Assembly: GCA_024278935.1 (NCBI GenBank)
Contig: JAJRSF010000063.1
Coordinates: forward strand, 1 to 64,000
Direction: 5' to 3'
From: Candidatus Zixiibacteriota bacterium
GTDB lineage: Bacteria; Zixibacteria; MSB-5A5; GN15; FEB-12
Length of the DNA: 64,000 nt
In this document: piece after piece, positions 1-9,735 of the stretch
Numbering within the stretch: position 1 is the stretch's first letter
Layout of the letters: each line of letters begins with the position of its first letter
Program-made: the position numbers and the translations under genes
Notes under the pieces: generated by a model
The model's database searches: none
Seen by the model: the letters and a program-made list of their open reading frames with translations, nothing else
Told to the model about the DNA's origin: nothing

Positions 1-1171
1 TCTTAGCTTCACTATTTGCATCACAATCTAAATTACAAACAGCCTTCATGGCACCGACTGAAATTCTCGCTGAACAGCATTATCGAAACTGGAAAGATAT
101 TCTTGAAGAAATAGGTGTGACCTCACGACTGATAACATCATAGCAGAAAGCAGCTGAGAAAAAGAAAACAGCCGAACTCTGCCAAGCAGGTGAGATTGAT
201 ATTATGTTTGGCACTCAGGCACTTATTTATGATTCTATCGTCTTTAAAAAATTAGGATTTGTAATCATCGACGAGCAACATCGTTTTGGCGTTGAGCAAC
301 GAAGCAGGCTCTACGCCAAAGGGGACAACCCTGATCTGTTGGTTATGACCGCAACGCCGATACCTCGTACCCTGACTTTGACACTCTATGGTGATTTAGA
401 CATCTCAACTATTGATTCGCTCCCATCAGGACGTCAACCGATTCAAACTGTCTGGCGTACCGGTGACGCTTTGGAAAAAGTCTACCAGTATATTTTGGAT
501 GATGTTAATAAAGGAGGCCAGACTTATATCGTATATCCTCTTATTGAAAAATCTGAAATGGTGCAGCTTGAAAATGTTGAAGATGCCTATAAAAGATTAA
601 CGACTTCAACATTTAAAAATATCAAAGTCGGTATGGTACACGGCAAGATTAAACCAAAAGCACGTGACGAAATAATCGAAAAGTTTTTCAATGGTGATAT
701 CGATGTTCTCATGGCAACGACTGTAATCGAAGTCGGGCTGGATAATCCGAATGCAACACTTATGGTTATCGAACATGCCGAACGGTTCGGGCTGGCACAA
801 CTTCATCAGTTACGGGGGAGAATAGGTCGTGGAGCCAAAAATCGACTCTGGTCGCAATAGCACATCCACCTCTCACAGAGATCGCCAATCAGAGATTAGA
901 ATATTTTGTTTCGACTACAGATGGTTTTAAAATCTCCGAAGCTGATTTAGAGCTTCGGGGTCCAGGAGAATTGTTTGGTATTAAACAATCAGGTGAATTA
1001 CGTTTTCAAAATGTTCGGCTTGGGGAAGACAAAGACCTCTTAGAACATTCCAGAAAATTACTTGAAAAACTTTTTGATACTAAAAACACACTTGACACCG
1101 ATTACCGAAATTTGCATACATACTTAATGGAAAATATAAACGCAAAATTAGTTGAGCTCGGAGGAGCATAA
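1..1171 (+). pseudogene. recG: ATP-dependent DNA helicase RecG, 3' part, interrupted by a stop and a frameshift
   Basis: RecG remodels stalled replication forks and recombination intermediates. The window opens inside the helicase core. In frame 3 the sequence reads through the MAPTEILAEQH motif, then hits TAG at 141-143, resumes in the same frame with GEIDIMFGTQAL, the DEQH box, MTATPIPRT, and QLRGRIGRG, and is closed by TAG at 858-860. The conserved C-terminal part (IAHPP, DLELRGPGELFG) continues in another frame to TAA at 1169. One A added to the five-A run near 837-842 would restore GRGAKKSTLVAIAHPP. The stop lies where RecG proteins have Ser in the LLTSS/LLTGS region, one change from TCG. 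Two lesions in otherwise undecayed sequence suggest consensus errors or very recent inactivation. The next gene's ribosome binding site lies inside the last codons. Confidence 0.9.
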
Positions 1172-1175
1172 TAAG

Positions 1176-1514
1176 ATGAATGAAGAATTAAAAGAATTTG
1201 ATCCACACTTTATGCAGTTGGTCTTATCATTACAAGCTGCCGCTATGCAGCAGATGGGTAAAGTAATGAACCCGATGACATCAAAAATCGAGCGTGATCT
1301 TATGATGGCACAAAACAGTATCGACATGCTGAGTATGCTAGATACAAAGATGAAAAATAACTTAACAGAAAAAGAAGCCCAGCTGATTGAGCATGTCTTA
1401 TATGAGCTTCGTCTGAACTATGTTGATGAGACCAATAAAAAAGTAGAATCCTCAGATACTGACGAGAAAACTGAACCAATCGCAGAAAATAACGACAAGA
1501 AAGAAAAAGAATAA
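1176..1514 (+). CDS. DUF1844 family protein
   Basis: A small protein of 112 residues with the DUF1844 pattern: an N-terminal LVLSLQAAAMQQMG helix, then a segment like 'AQNSIDMLSMLDTKMKNNLT' and a C-terminal ELRLNYVDE helix, followed by a charged, disordered Lys/Glu tail. The family is widespread in FCB, Acidobacteria and Deltaproteobacteria and its function is unknown. ATG at 1176 is chosen because GGAGGA at 1160-1165 sits ten bases upstream; an upstream TTG at 1152 in the same frame lacks such a site. The gene starts 4 bases after the recG stop and is probably co-transcribed with it. Confidence 0.8.
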   Translation: MNEELKEFDPHFMQLVLSLQAAAMQQMGKVMNPMTSKIERDLMMAQNSIDMLSMLDTKMKNNLTEKEAQLIEHVLYELRLNYVDETNKKVESSDTDEKTEPIAENNDKKEKE

Positions 1515-1635
1515 AAAGTTCACTATTTTCCCCTTTTTGGTTGTATAATGATATGGCTGTGAATAACTTAAAAAAAGAAAATAATTTTAGTGAACTACTT
1601 GCAATTCCAAAGTCGAATTGTTATATTAAAAAATA

Positions 1636-2592
1636 ATGGAAATGACTGAACAACTGGAACTTAACGCTGACATGCAAAAGCAGAATATGCTTAATCTCTT
1701 TGGTGAATCGCTCAGATTTGATTCTCCCTTAGCTGAATACTCTAGTTTTAAAACCGGAGGCAGGGCGGCTTATTTTTTAATAACAAATTCTACCGAAGAA
1801 ACGGTCAAAGCAGTATCTACTGCCTACAATAATAAGATACCATTTCTCATTATTGGCGGTGGCTCAAACCTACTTATCTCCGATTCTGGCTATGACGGAC
1901 TTATTATCAAAATCAATATCTTAGGTTTGAAACTTACCGATGAAACCAAAATCGAATGCGGTGCCGGCGAAGATCTTATGTCTCTTGTTAACTTTGCTGC
2001 CGAGAACAGTTTACAAGGTATCGAATTTGCCGCTGGTATTTGGGGTTCTGTTGGTGGTGCGGTATATGGAAATGCCGGTGCTTACGGTGGTGAAATTAAA
2101 GATATTATCGAGACTGTCTTGTTGCTTGATAAAACCGGTCAGGTAAAAGAAGTAACCCCTGATTACTGTAAATTTAAATATCGTGACTCATATTTGAAAA
2201 TCTCTAAAGAAATAGTTTTATCTTTGAAGTTAAGATTACAACAAGGAAACAAAGAAAAATTAGTTGCTCAAATTGATGAAACATTAGCGATTCGAGCTTC
2301 AAAACATCCTGTAAAACAGTTTTGTGCAGGTAGTTTTTTCAAAAATATCCCTGATCCAAAAGAAAAATTTGGTAAACTTCCTGCCGGGCGTTTACTTGAA
2401 CAGGTCGGGGCAAAAGAACTTTCAATTGGCGGAGCTAAAGTGTTTGAAAAACATGCTAATATTATTATAAATGATGGTACTGCAACATCGAAAGATATTC
2501 GTGAATTAGCCGATATATTAAAACAAAGAGTGTTTGATAAATTTGGCATCACATTAGAAGATGAAGTAATTTCGATTGGAAATTTTTCATAA
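1636..2592 (+). CDS. murB: UDP-N-acetylmuramate dehydrogenase (type II MurB)
   Basis: MurB reduces UDP-GlcNAc-enolpyruvate to UDP-MurNAc with NADPH and FAD in cytoplasmic peptidoglycan precursor synthesis. The 318-residue protein has the FAD-binding GGGSN motif at about 74-78, the YRDSYLK motif at 182-188, the proton-donor serine in AGSFFKN (Ser233), AGRLLEQ and HANIIIN near 273-279, and the C-terminal glutamate in LEDEV. The Tyr-loop of the E. coli type is absent, as in type II enzymes. The motif usually written GIPGSVGG reads GIWGSVGG here (Trp136), which is odd for a near-invariant proline. No strong ribosome binding site is seen; ATG at 1642 is an alternative start. It stands alone rather than in an mur/fts cluster. 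Confidence 0.93.
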   Translation: MEMTEQLELNADMQKQNMLNLFGESLRFDSPLAEYSSFKTGGRAAYFLITNSTEETVKAVSTAYNNKIPFLIIGGGSNLLISDSGYDGLIIKINILGLKLTDETKIECGAGEDLMSLVNFAAENSLQGIEFAAGIWGSVGGAVYGNAGAYGGEIKDIIETVLLLDKTGQVKEVTPDYCKFKYRDSYLKISKEIVLSLKLRLQQGNKEKLVAQIDETLAIRASKHPVKQFCAGSFFKNIPDPKEKFGKLPAGRLLEQVGAKELSIGGAKVFEKHANIIINDGTATSKDIRELADILKQRVFDKFGITLEDEVISIGNFS

Positions 2593-2651
2593 GGAGAATC
2601 TATCGAACGTTTGATAATTTAAGAAAAATGAACACAATCTATTAATTTATT

Positions 2652-5600
2652 GTGAATATAAAAAATAAAATAACAATACACCTCATATGTGTCTTTATAG
2701 CAGTGCTCACAACTGCTGTAATTTCGCATGCAAAAATCGGCTTCCATGCCGAGCTTGATTCTCCACCAACTTTTATATCTGATTATAAAAATGTAGACAA
2801 TAATTTCTCAGTTGCAATTTATCCAAAAACGTATAAACATTTATCAAGATGGCTCGCTTTTAAACCAGTTCCGAAAAGATCTAATTTTGCCGAAGGGTCT
2901 ATCCGTTTTGAGACTCAATACTATGGACTTAATAGAGAAAAATATAATCTAATCCCGGTTTCTGTTGATGCCCAGCAATACTCGCAGTTCAGGATTAAAA
3001 CTGCCTTGATGAAATCGCTCAGGGAGAACTTTACCAAAACCTTAGAAGTAGAGAGAGGCGGAACCGGCCGATCAGGTTTAGGTGTACAAGTTGCTCTTCC
3101 AAAAAGATTACAAAAAATATTCGGTGAAGGTTCTGCCGGGTTAAAAATTTCAGGAAAAAGAAGAATCTCTTTTGCAGGGAGATCCTCTTGTAATGATGAA
3201 GCGACGACAGGTACAAGTCAAAGCAAGTTCCCGTCGCTGGTCATGGATCAGGTCTCGCGTTTTAATATCGAAGGTACTATTGGAACAAAAATTAGCGTAA
3301 AGGTTTCTCAAGATTCCCAAACAGATATACCGCTCGCAAATAGAATCCAAATTCGTTACAGAGGTGATGAAGACGATGTCTTAAAAACTATTGAAGCTGG
3401 TAATACTACTTTGTCACTTCCGAATACGCAGTTCGTTGGTTACTCTTCTAGAATTAGAGGTTTGTTTGGTCTCAAGACAACTGCACAAATCGGACATCTT
3501 ACTCTTACTGCTATCGCATCACAAGAAAAAGGTTCATCAGAAACAACATCGATTACTGCAGGTGGTGAAGAAAATGTCGAATATATGCGAGACTACGAAT
3601 ATGCCGAACGTCGGATTTTTGATTTACTACTACCATCTGATGAACCTTTAAGACCTACGCAAAAAATCAATAAAATCTCTTTATATGAGTCAGTCCAAAG
3701 TTATCAAGTTCTGGAAAATCCTCTGTTGGCAAATTTTTATGCCGACCCAAGTAATACGGAGTCATTCCCAACAGATAAAGTAACCGGAAATAATACACTA
3801 ATTAAAGAAATTGATGGTAATAAATATACGATTATTCAAAATACTGATAATGGTATTCCGTATGTATATTTTTCTGCTTCACAATCAAGCACAGTTCATA
3901 TTGGCTATTGGATGGAAGTTGAAGAAGTTATTAATGGTGTAACTACCACAACAACGTATGGTGACATAAATGACTCGAGTGTCGTAATCGATGAGTTAAC
4001 AGAAGAGCGAACGGTCACTCCATTATATACATTAAAACTTTTACTCCGTGAGAGCAATAGCTACCGACCATCAAATGCGATTTGGCCCTTAATGTGGCGT
4101 AACTGTTATGTGATTCCAAGAGGTTCCCGTGTTGAAGATATTAAATTCAGAATTTTAAAAGGTCTTGATGGTACTGAACAGCAGAGTTCCAATACAGCAA
4201 TACAAGGTGATGGACTGACAGCTACTGACTATTTAGAAATCCTTGGCTTAGATTTAAAAAATGTAAATTCAGGAACTAATAATCCTGACGGTGTACTCGA
4301 TGAAGATCCTTTTATCTTTAGACCTCAATGGGGTTTAGTTATTTTCCCAAGTAGGACTCCATTTGATGATAATATTAAATATAAAATAGGTGACGTAGAA
4401 GTAGATAGTTTAGAAATTAAAGTCCCTGATTTGTATGACTATACATCCTGGACTGAGAAATCAGAAGCAAGTGAATACTATATTGAAAAAGTCACTACCA
4501 CTCGTGGTTCGATTATTCGTCTGAATCGTGCCAATATTATCGAAGGTTCCGAACGGATAACAGTCAATGGGGAAGTTCTCCAAAAAGGTACTGACTATGA
4601 TATTCAATATGACTTCGGACAGGTAACTCTTCGGTCGGTAAAAGCAACCGATCCAAACGCAGAGATTAAAATAGATTTTGAATATGCACCGTTTTTTGCC
4701 GTACAGAAAAAAACTCTATTAGGTATTCGTGCAGAATATGAATGGAGCAAAGATTTAAAATTTGGTACAACTTTCCTGTATAAATCTGATAAAGCACAGG
4801 AAAGAAAACCAAAAGTTGGTCAAGAAACTGCCAGAACAATTATTTTCGATTCAGATATCTCTTTAAAACTACATCCTAATTTCATAACATCGATGATTGA
4901 CGCATTACCGTTTATTGAAACTGAAACAAAATCTAACATTACTATATCAGCAGAAATTGCACAGTCACATCCGAATCCTAATGTGAACGATGTTGCCTAT
5001 GTAGATGATTTTGAAACTGCCTTAGACAACGTTGGGCTTGGTACATTTAGAACTATTTGGAAAAGTACTACTGAGCCAATGCAGCTTGAAGGACAAGATT
5101 ATGTGCAATCTAAACTACTTTGGCATAGACCGGTAACAGTTACTCCGGTGACCGATATCTACAACAGAGATACACAAGTAGGTTCCGTAACGATGAGAAC
5201 CTTCAGAATGATCTTCAGGCCGAAGCAATTTCTGAAAACAGAACGTGCAAATGTAGTTGATTCTGCAACGACCAAAACCTGGGGGGGCATCATGCGTGCA
5301 TGTGGGTCACCTCTGCAAGAAAACAGAGTGAAACTTTTTGAAGTAAGACTAAAAGGTACGACAGGTAAAATTCATTTCGATTTTGGTACTATAAATGAAG
5401 ATCTTAACGATGATGGTAATGCCAACACCGAAGGGCAGGGTGTCAGTGGTATTCTTGAAGATGAAGAAGATACAGGTCTTGATGGGGTTATGGATGCCGA
5501 TGAAGTTCCGCCTGACTCTACATACGACCCTTCTGTAGAAGTTGATCCTAATGGTGACAACTGGTATTCATTCTTTGATAGTCAGGGAAAATGCCCGCTG

Positions 5601-8600
5601 CCGAATAACGGATGTGATGCTATTGATGAAGATGATTATAACAATCCGCAATACTATGATTTCTTGAACGGTACTGAAGGAAACTTGGTCGATGGTGGGT
5701 CTAGTCGAATTCCTGATAAAGAGAGCTACTCTTCGGTGTTTACATCTAAAAGTCAAAACTCTTATTTCTCATATGTCTTAGATTTAGATAATTATCCTGA
5801 TTCTTTTCTAGTCGAAGGCTCTGAAACTTATCCTGAAGTTCCTCTTGGAAGTCCAACACCTGTGCCATGGGTAACCTATCAAATTCCTATCAGAGATCCG
5901 GATGCTTTGGTCGGTATATTTATGGACGACCCAAACAACCCGCCTGAATGGGATAAAATTACTCATGTTCGGATATGGATGGAAGGCGAAGAAGATAGAG
6001 TTAAAGAAGATACTATTGAAATTGCCGATTGGTATTTCGTGCAGCCAAATTGGAGAGATTCTGTAATTTTTTCACCTCTTTCAAATATGAAATCTACTTT
6101 TGTTGTCTCTTCAATTAGTGACGATGTCGACGCAACCTTCGATCCACCTCCTGATGTTGAGGCTTACGAAGACCCAACTACTAACGTGACTGAAGTTCAA
6201 AAAGCATTACGGCTTACTTTTACTGATCTAAACCATTTTGATACTTGCATTGCTGTGAAAGAGCTTCTTTCTGTAGATAGATATTCGGGTTATAGACGAA
6301 TGGAAATGTTTGTTCATGGTGATTCTCTTGACGTATTTGATACCGATGAATATAAAAACGGATTGAAGTTTTTCTTCAGACTTGGTCGTGATGATCAAAA
6401 CTATTATGAGTTTTTTACAAAGATAAAACCGGGTTGGGATGAATCCAATTATGTAAATATTGATTTCAACGAACTGACAGCTCTCAAAGATTCCGCCTTA
6501 AAAGAATTGCCTCCCGGAGAAGTGCTGCAAGTGGCGAATGACAAATATCGTGTTTTTGGAAGACCAAATGTAAATGAAATTAAATTCCTTGCTGTAGGTG
6601 TTGTCAACGAAGATGCAACTATACCAATTTCGGGTGATATTTGGGTAGATGAATTACGAGTTACCGATGTGAGAAAAGATGTTGGTACTGCAGGAAGAAT
6701 CTCTGTTGGTGGTAATATGGCAGACTTTATTAATTATAACGTGTCTCTCAAATCAACCGATCCATATTTTAGAGGACTCTCAGCCGCAACCAGAGGTGGC
6801 TCGCAAAATAACTTAGGATCAGGTGAGCAATCAACCAATTTCAATTCGTCTATTACATTTAAATTGCAAAAGTTACTACCTCGTTCTTGGAACGCCGGGA
6901 TTCCTGTTACTTTTGCGTATTCAAAATCGGTACGGACTCCACTTCTCAGAAACAATTCTGATATTGTTCTTCCTGAATCAGTACGGCTGGAAGAACAAAG
7001 AGTCTCAGAATCAAAATCGATTTCGGTATCATTAAAATTTAGGAATAAAACAAGCAATCCACTTTTCTCAGTCTTGCTCAACAGATTAAATACAAGTATG
7101 TCTTATAGACAATCAACTTTCAAAGATGTGGTGACTCCATTTAGGTATGGTGAGAACCTTACTTTTAAAGCTGATTACAACTTGAACATAAAAAAGATTC
7201 CAAAAGTATCAATCTTTTCGGTTTTCAAATCAATTCCTATTTTAAAAAGAGCATCAAAATCTAAACTCTCCTTATACCCAAATTCATGGACAATGAGTGG
7301 GAATTTTTCTCGAAACCTTTCTTTAAATGATAATATAAATTTCAAAAGAAGATCATCATTAACACGGGCATTTCAAGGAGCAATGAATGTTGATTATAAG
7401 ATTTTTGATAATTTTGTAGCAAAATATAATTATGCAACAAGCCGCGATCTGAGTCGGCTGGAGCTAATTCATTTTACTCTGAATAAAGATAAATTCAAAC
7501 TAGGTCTCGAAAATCAATATTTACAAAAATTTTCTCTTACCTATGATCCGAAGCTATTGAGCTTCTTTACCTCAAGCTTCACTTTCAGGTCCTCTTATAC
7601 GGATAACTTTGAAGTTGGACTTCTGATTCCATCAAGACGTTCGGCACTCACTCGGAGTACGTCTGTTGGAGGAACGTTTAATCATCAAGCCGTACTAGGA
7701 GGAAAAAAAGCATCTTCCCAAAGAACTTTCAGTGGGCGTCGTGGTGGACAAAGGAAGAATGTCATTGAAGAAGAGAATAAAACTAAAAAGAAATTTTATG
7801 AGCCTGTTTTAGTTGGCTTAAGAAAATTAACCGGTTGGATAAATCCGATAAAATATAATTACAGCTCAAATTTCTCAAATACTTTGCCGGGAATGATTGG
7901 TAGACCTAGTGCTTCCTATCTGTTTGGTTTTAAAGATGAAGCAGACATTGAAATAGTCGAATCGCAGACCGCTGTGCATAAATCAAATAATGGTGAGTCA
8001 TATGATATCTCTTCTGGTTTTACACTTTTGGGTGGTCTTGTCACAACTGTAAAATTTCGGAGATCGATTACTCGGGATCTGATTAAGACAACAACAAAGT
8101 ATGAAAATGTTTCTGAAAATTGGCCTGAACTTAATATTCGTATTAAAAAATTCAGACACCTTCCTCTGATTCAAAAGTATGTAAACAGATTTATTGAGAT
8201 ATTTTCTCCGAGAACCGGCTATTCAAAGTCAGTGAAAACAAGGCTTGATATAACAGATGCTACCGATCACTTTATCATTAGTAAAAGCACATCTATCTCA
8301 TACAGTCCATTGCTGCAAGTTAATTTCAAATTGTTCAAATCCCTTTCTCTAAATAGTTCTGTCTCACGTTCGCAGAATATCAATGACACCTTTAATAGTG
8401 CTACAAAAGAACTACAGTCAACATCTACCACGACAAAAAATACTTTTGCGCTATCATCAAAATATTCATTTACATCGCCTCATGGAATTTCTATACCTAT
8501 CTTTGGAAGGCTCAAGTTTAAATCTACTGTAGATATTTCTATGAACGTTAAGTTTAATTCTTCGATTACTGAAAATGAAAGAGTAGATGGGGTAGACAAT

Positions 8601-8759
8601 GTAACTAACGACAAATCGACTATCTCGTTTAATCCTATAATCGCTTATTCGTTTAGTCGTCAAATCAAAGGTGGCATAACAATGAGATGGCAAGATGTCA
8701 AAGGTACACGAACCAGCCATACCCGCGAAGTACAACTTTGGACAGAAATTACTTTCTAA
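2652..8759 (+). CDS. sprA: SprA-like giant outer-membrane protein
   Basis: A protein of 2035 residues with an N-terminal signal peptide (hydrophobic to about residue 27, likely cut after SHA) and a very long beta-rich body. It carries blocks typical of cell-surface SprA: a GGTGRSG segment near 135, a RYRGDEDD motif near 236 followed by LPNTQFVGYS, Asp/Asn-rich acidic stretches at about 910-1000, and a C-terminal half of alternating Ser/Thr/aromatic strands ending in ITF. In Bacteroidetes SprA is the large translocon barrel of the type IX secretion system and gliding machinery; homologues occur through the FCB group, often without gliding. GTG at 2652 is the only plausible start (signal peptide follows at once); no clear ribosome binding site is present. 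No other type IX gene lies in the window, so a secretion role here is inference. Confidence 0.82.
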   Translation: MNIKNKITIHLICVFIAVLTTAVISHAKIGFHAELDSPPTFISDYKNVDNNFSVAIYPKTYKHLSRWLAFKPVPKRSNFAEGSIRFETQYYGLNREKYNLIPVSVDAQQYSQFRIKTALMKSLRENFTKTLEVERGGTGRSGLGVQVALPKRLQKIFGEGSAGLKISGKRRISFAGRSSCNDEATTGTSQSKFPSLVMDQVSRFNIEGTIGTKISVKVSQDSQTDIPLANRIQIRYRGDEDDVLKTIEAGNTTLSLPNTQFVGYSSRIRGLFGLKTTAQIGHLTLTAIASQEKGSSETTSITAGGEENVEYMRDYEYAERRIFDLLLPSDEPLRPTQKINKISLYESVQSYQVLENPLLANFYADPSNTESFPTDKVTGNNTLIKEIDGNKYTIIQNTDNGIPYVYFSASQSSTVHIGYWMEVEEVINGVTTTTTYGDINDSSVVIDELTEERTVTPLYTLKLLLRESNSYRPSNAIWPLMWRNCYVIPRGSRVEDIKFRILKGLDGTEQQSSNTAIQGDGLTATDYLEILGLDLKNVNSGTNNPDGVLDEDPFIFRPQWGLVIFPSRTPFDDNIKYKIGDVEVDSLEIKVPDLYDYTSWTEKSEASEYYIEKVTTTRGSIIRLNRANIIEGSERITVNGEVLQKGTDYDIQYDFGQVTLRSVKATDPNAEIKIDFEYAPFFAVQKKTLLGIRAEYEWSKDLKFGTTFLYKSDKAQERKPKVGQETARTIIFDSDISLKLHPNFITSMIDALPFIETETKSNITISAEIAQSHPNPNVNDVAYVDDFETALDNVGLGTFRTIWKSTTEPMQLEGQDYVQSKLLWHRPVTVTPVTDIYNRDTQVGSVTMRTFRMIFRPKQFLKTERANVVDSATTKTWGGIMRACGSPLQENRVKLFEVRLKGTTGKIHFDFGTINEDLNDDGNANTEGQGVSGILEDEEDTGLDGVMDADEVPPDSTYDPSVEVDPNGDNWYSFFDSQGKCPLPNNGCDAIDEDDYNNPQYYDFLNGTEGNLVDGGSSRIPDKESYSSVFTSKSQNSYFSYVLDLDNYPDSFLVEGSETYPEVPLGSPTPVPWVTYQIPIRDPDALVGIFMDDPNNPPEWDKITHVRIWMEGEEDRVKEDTIEIADWYFVQPNWRDSVIFSPLSNMKSTFVVSSISDDVDATFDPPPDVEAYEDPTTNVTEVQKALRLTFTDLNHFDTCIAVKELLSVDRYSGYRRMEMFVHGDSLDVFDTDEYKNGLKFFFRLGRDDQNYYEFFTKIKPGWDESNYVNIDFNELTALKDSALKELPPGEVLQVANDKYRVFGRPNVNEIKFLAVGVVNEDATIPISGDIWVDELRVTDVRKDVGTAGRISVGGNMADFINYNVSLKSTDPYFRGLSAATRGGSQNNLGSGEQSTNFNSSITFKLQKLLPRSWNAGIPVTFAYSKSVRTPLLRNNSDIVLPESVRLEEQRVSESKSISVSLKFRNKTSNPLFSVLLNRLNTSMSYRQSTFKDVVTPFRYGENLTFKADYNLNIKKIPKVSIFSVFKSIPILKRASKSKLSLYPNSWTMSGNFSRNLSLNDNINFKRRSSLTRAFQGAMNVDYKIFDNFVAKYNYATSRDLSRLELIHFTLNKDKFKLGLENQYLQKFSLTYDPKLLSFFTSSFTFRSSYTDNFEVGLLIPSRRSALTRSTSVGGTFNHQAVLGGKKASSQRTFSGRRGGQRKNVIEEENKTKKKFYEPVLVGLRKLTGWINPIKYNYSSNFSNTLPGMIGRPSASYLFGFKDEADIEIVESQTAVHKSNNGESYDISSGFTLLGGLVTTVKFRRSITRDLIKTTTKYENVSENWPELNIRIKKFRHLPLIQKYVNRFIEIFSPRTGYSKSVKTRLDITDATDHFIISKSTSISYSPLLQVNFKLFKSLSLNSSVSRSQNINDTFNSATKELQSTSTTTKNTFALSSKYSFTSPHGISIPIFGRLKFKSTVDISMNVKFNSSITENERVDGVDNVTNDKSTISFNPIIAYSFSRQIKGGITMRWQDVKGTRTSHTREVQLWTEITF

Positions 8760-8802
8760 TTTTTCAATTGACTTATAGTGGGAAATCAGTCACCTTACTC
8801 CA

Positions 8803-9735
8803 ATGAAAACAACTCTTCTAGTCATAACACTTTTTGTATCGATTTCATTTGTTGCATGCCAATCTGATACACATATAACACCTCCACAATTTAATGCCGA
8901 AAGAGCTTTTGAGTATCTGGAAAAACAAGTCGCATTCGGTCCAAGAGTACCAGGTTCAAAAGCATCAGCAGATTGTCGGGAATTTTTCTACCAGACATTC
9001 AAAGAATTACAGATTCCGGTTGATTCACAAAACTTTGTTTTTTTTGATCCATACTCCCAAAAAAATATACCGATGGTCAATGTCATAGGTTCGATTATTA
9101 CGGACCCCGACGCTCCGACAATTGTCTTGATGGCACACTACGACAGCAGACCTCGGGCGGATCATGCCTTTGATAAACAGTTTGAAGATAAACCTATCGA
9201 TGGTGCCTCCGATGGTGCCTCAGGGGTAGCCGCTCTTCTTGAGCTTGCTCATATTTTTTCAGAAGTTAAACCGGAGTTGAACATTGATTTTGTCTTTGTT
9301 GATGGCGAAGACTGGGGTAAGTCAGGAGATATTCAATATTATATGCTCGGCTCAAAAGAATTTGCCAAAAGAGGTATCAGAGGTAAATATAAATTTGGTA
9401 TTGTGCTTGATCTGATTGGTGACAAAGATTTGACTATTTACCGCGAACAATATTCAGAAGATAATGCCAAAAGTTTAAACGACCTTATTTTTGAAACTGC
9501 CAAAAAATTAAACGTACACGGATTTATAGACTCTATAAAATATGCAATTCAAGATGACCACCTTTCACTAATCTTAGCAGGTGTTCCTACGGTAGACCTT
9601 ATTGACTTTGATTATGCATATTGGCATACTGAACATGATACACCGGAAAATTGTTCAGCCGAATCACTCGAATCAGTTGGGAAAGTTGTAGCAGAAATAA
9701 TCTACAACAAATCATTATGGCAAAAAGTAAAATAA
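8803..9735 (+). CDS. M28-family zinc peptidase / glutaminyl-peptide cyclotransferase-like lipoprotein
   Basis: A 310-residue exported protein with a hydrophobic signal ending in VAC at residues 17-19, a lipobox, so it is probably lipid-anchored. The catalytic fold shows the M28 metal ligands in order: HYDSRP near 107, GASDGASG near 131, VDGEDWG with the catalytic acid near 166, LDLIGD near 204, and the final WHTEHDTPENC. The DDH segment and overall length fit bacterial glutaminyl cyclases, which turn N-terminal Gln into pyroglutamate, as well as aminopeptidases. The sequence alone does not decide between the two activities. The 3' end overlaps the selA start by 19 bases, so the two are translationally linked. 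Confidence 0.83.
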   Translation: MKTTLLVITLFVSISFVACQSDTHITPPQFNAERAFEYLEKQVAFGPRVPGSKASADCREFFYQTFKELQIPVDSQNFVFFDPYSQKNIPMVNVIGSIITDPDAPTIVLMAHYDSRPRADHAFDKQFEDKPIDGASDGASGVAALLELAHIFSEVKPELNIDFVFVDGEDWGKSGDIQYYMLGSKEFAKRGIRGKYKFGIVLDLIGDKDLTIYREQYSEDNAKSLNDLIFETAKKLNVHGFIDSIKYAIQDDHLSLILAGVPTVDLIDFDYAYWHTEHDTPENCSAESLESVGKVVAEIIYNKSLWQKVK

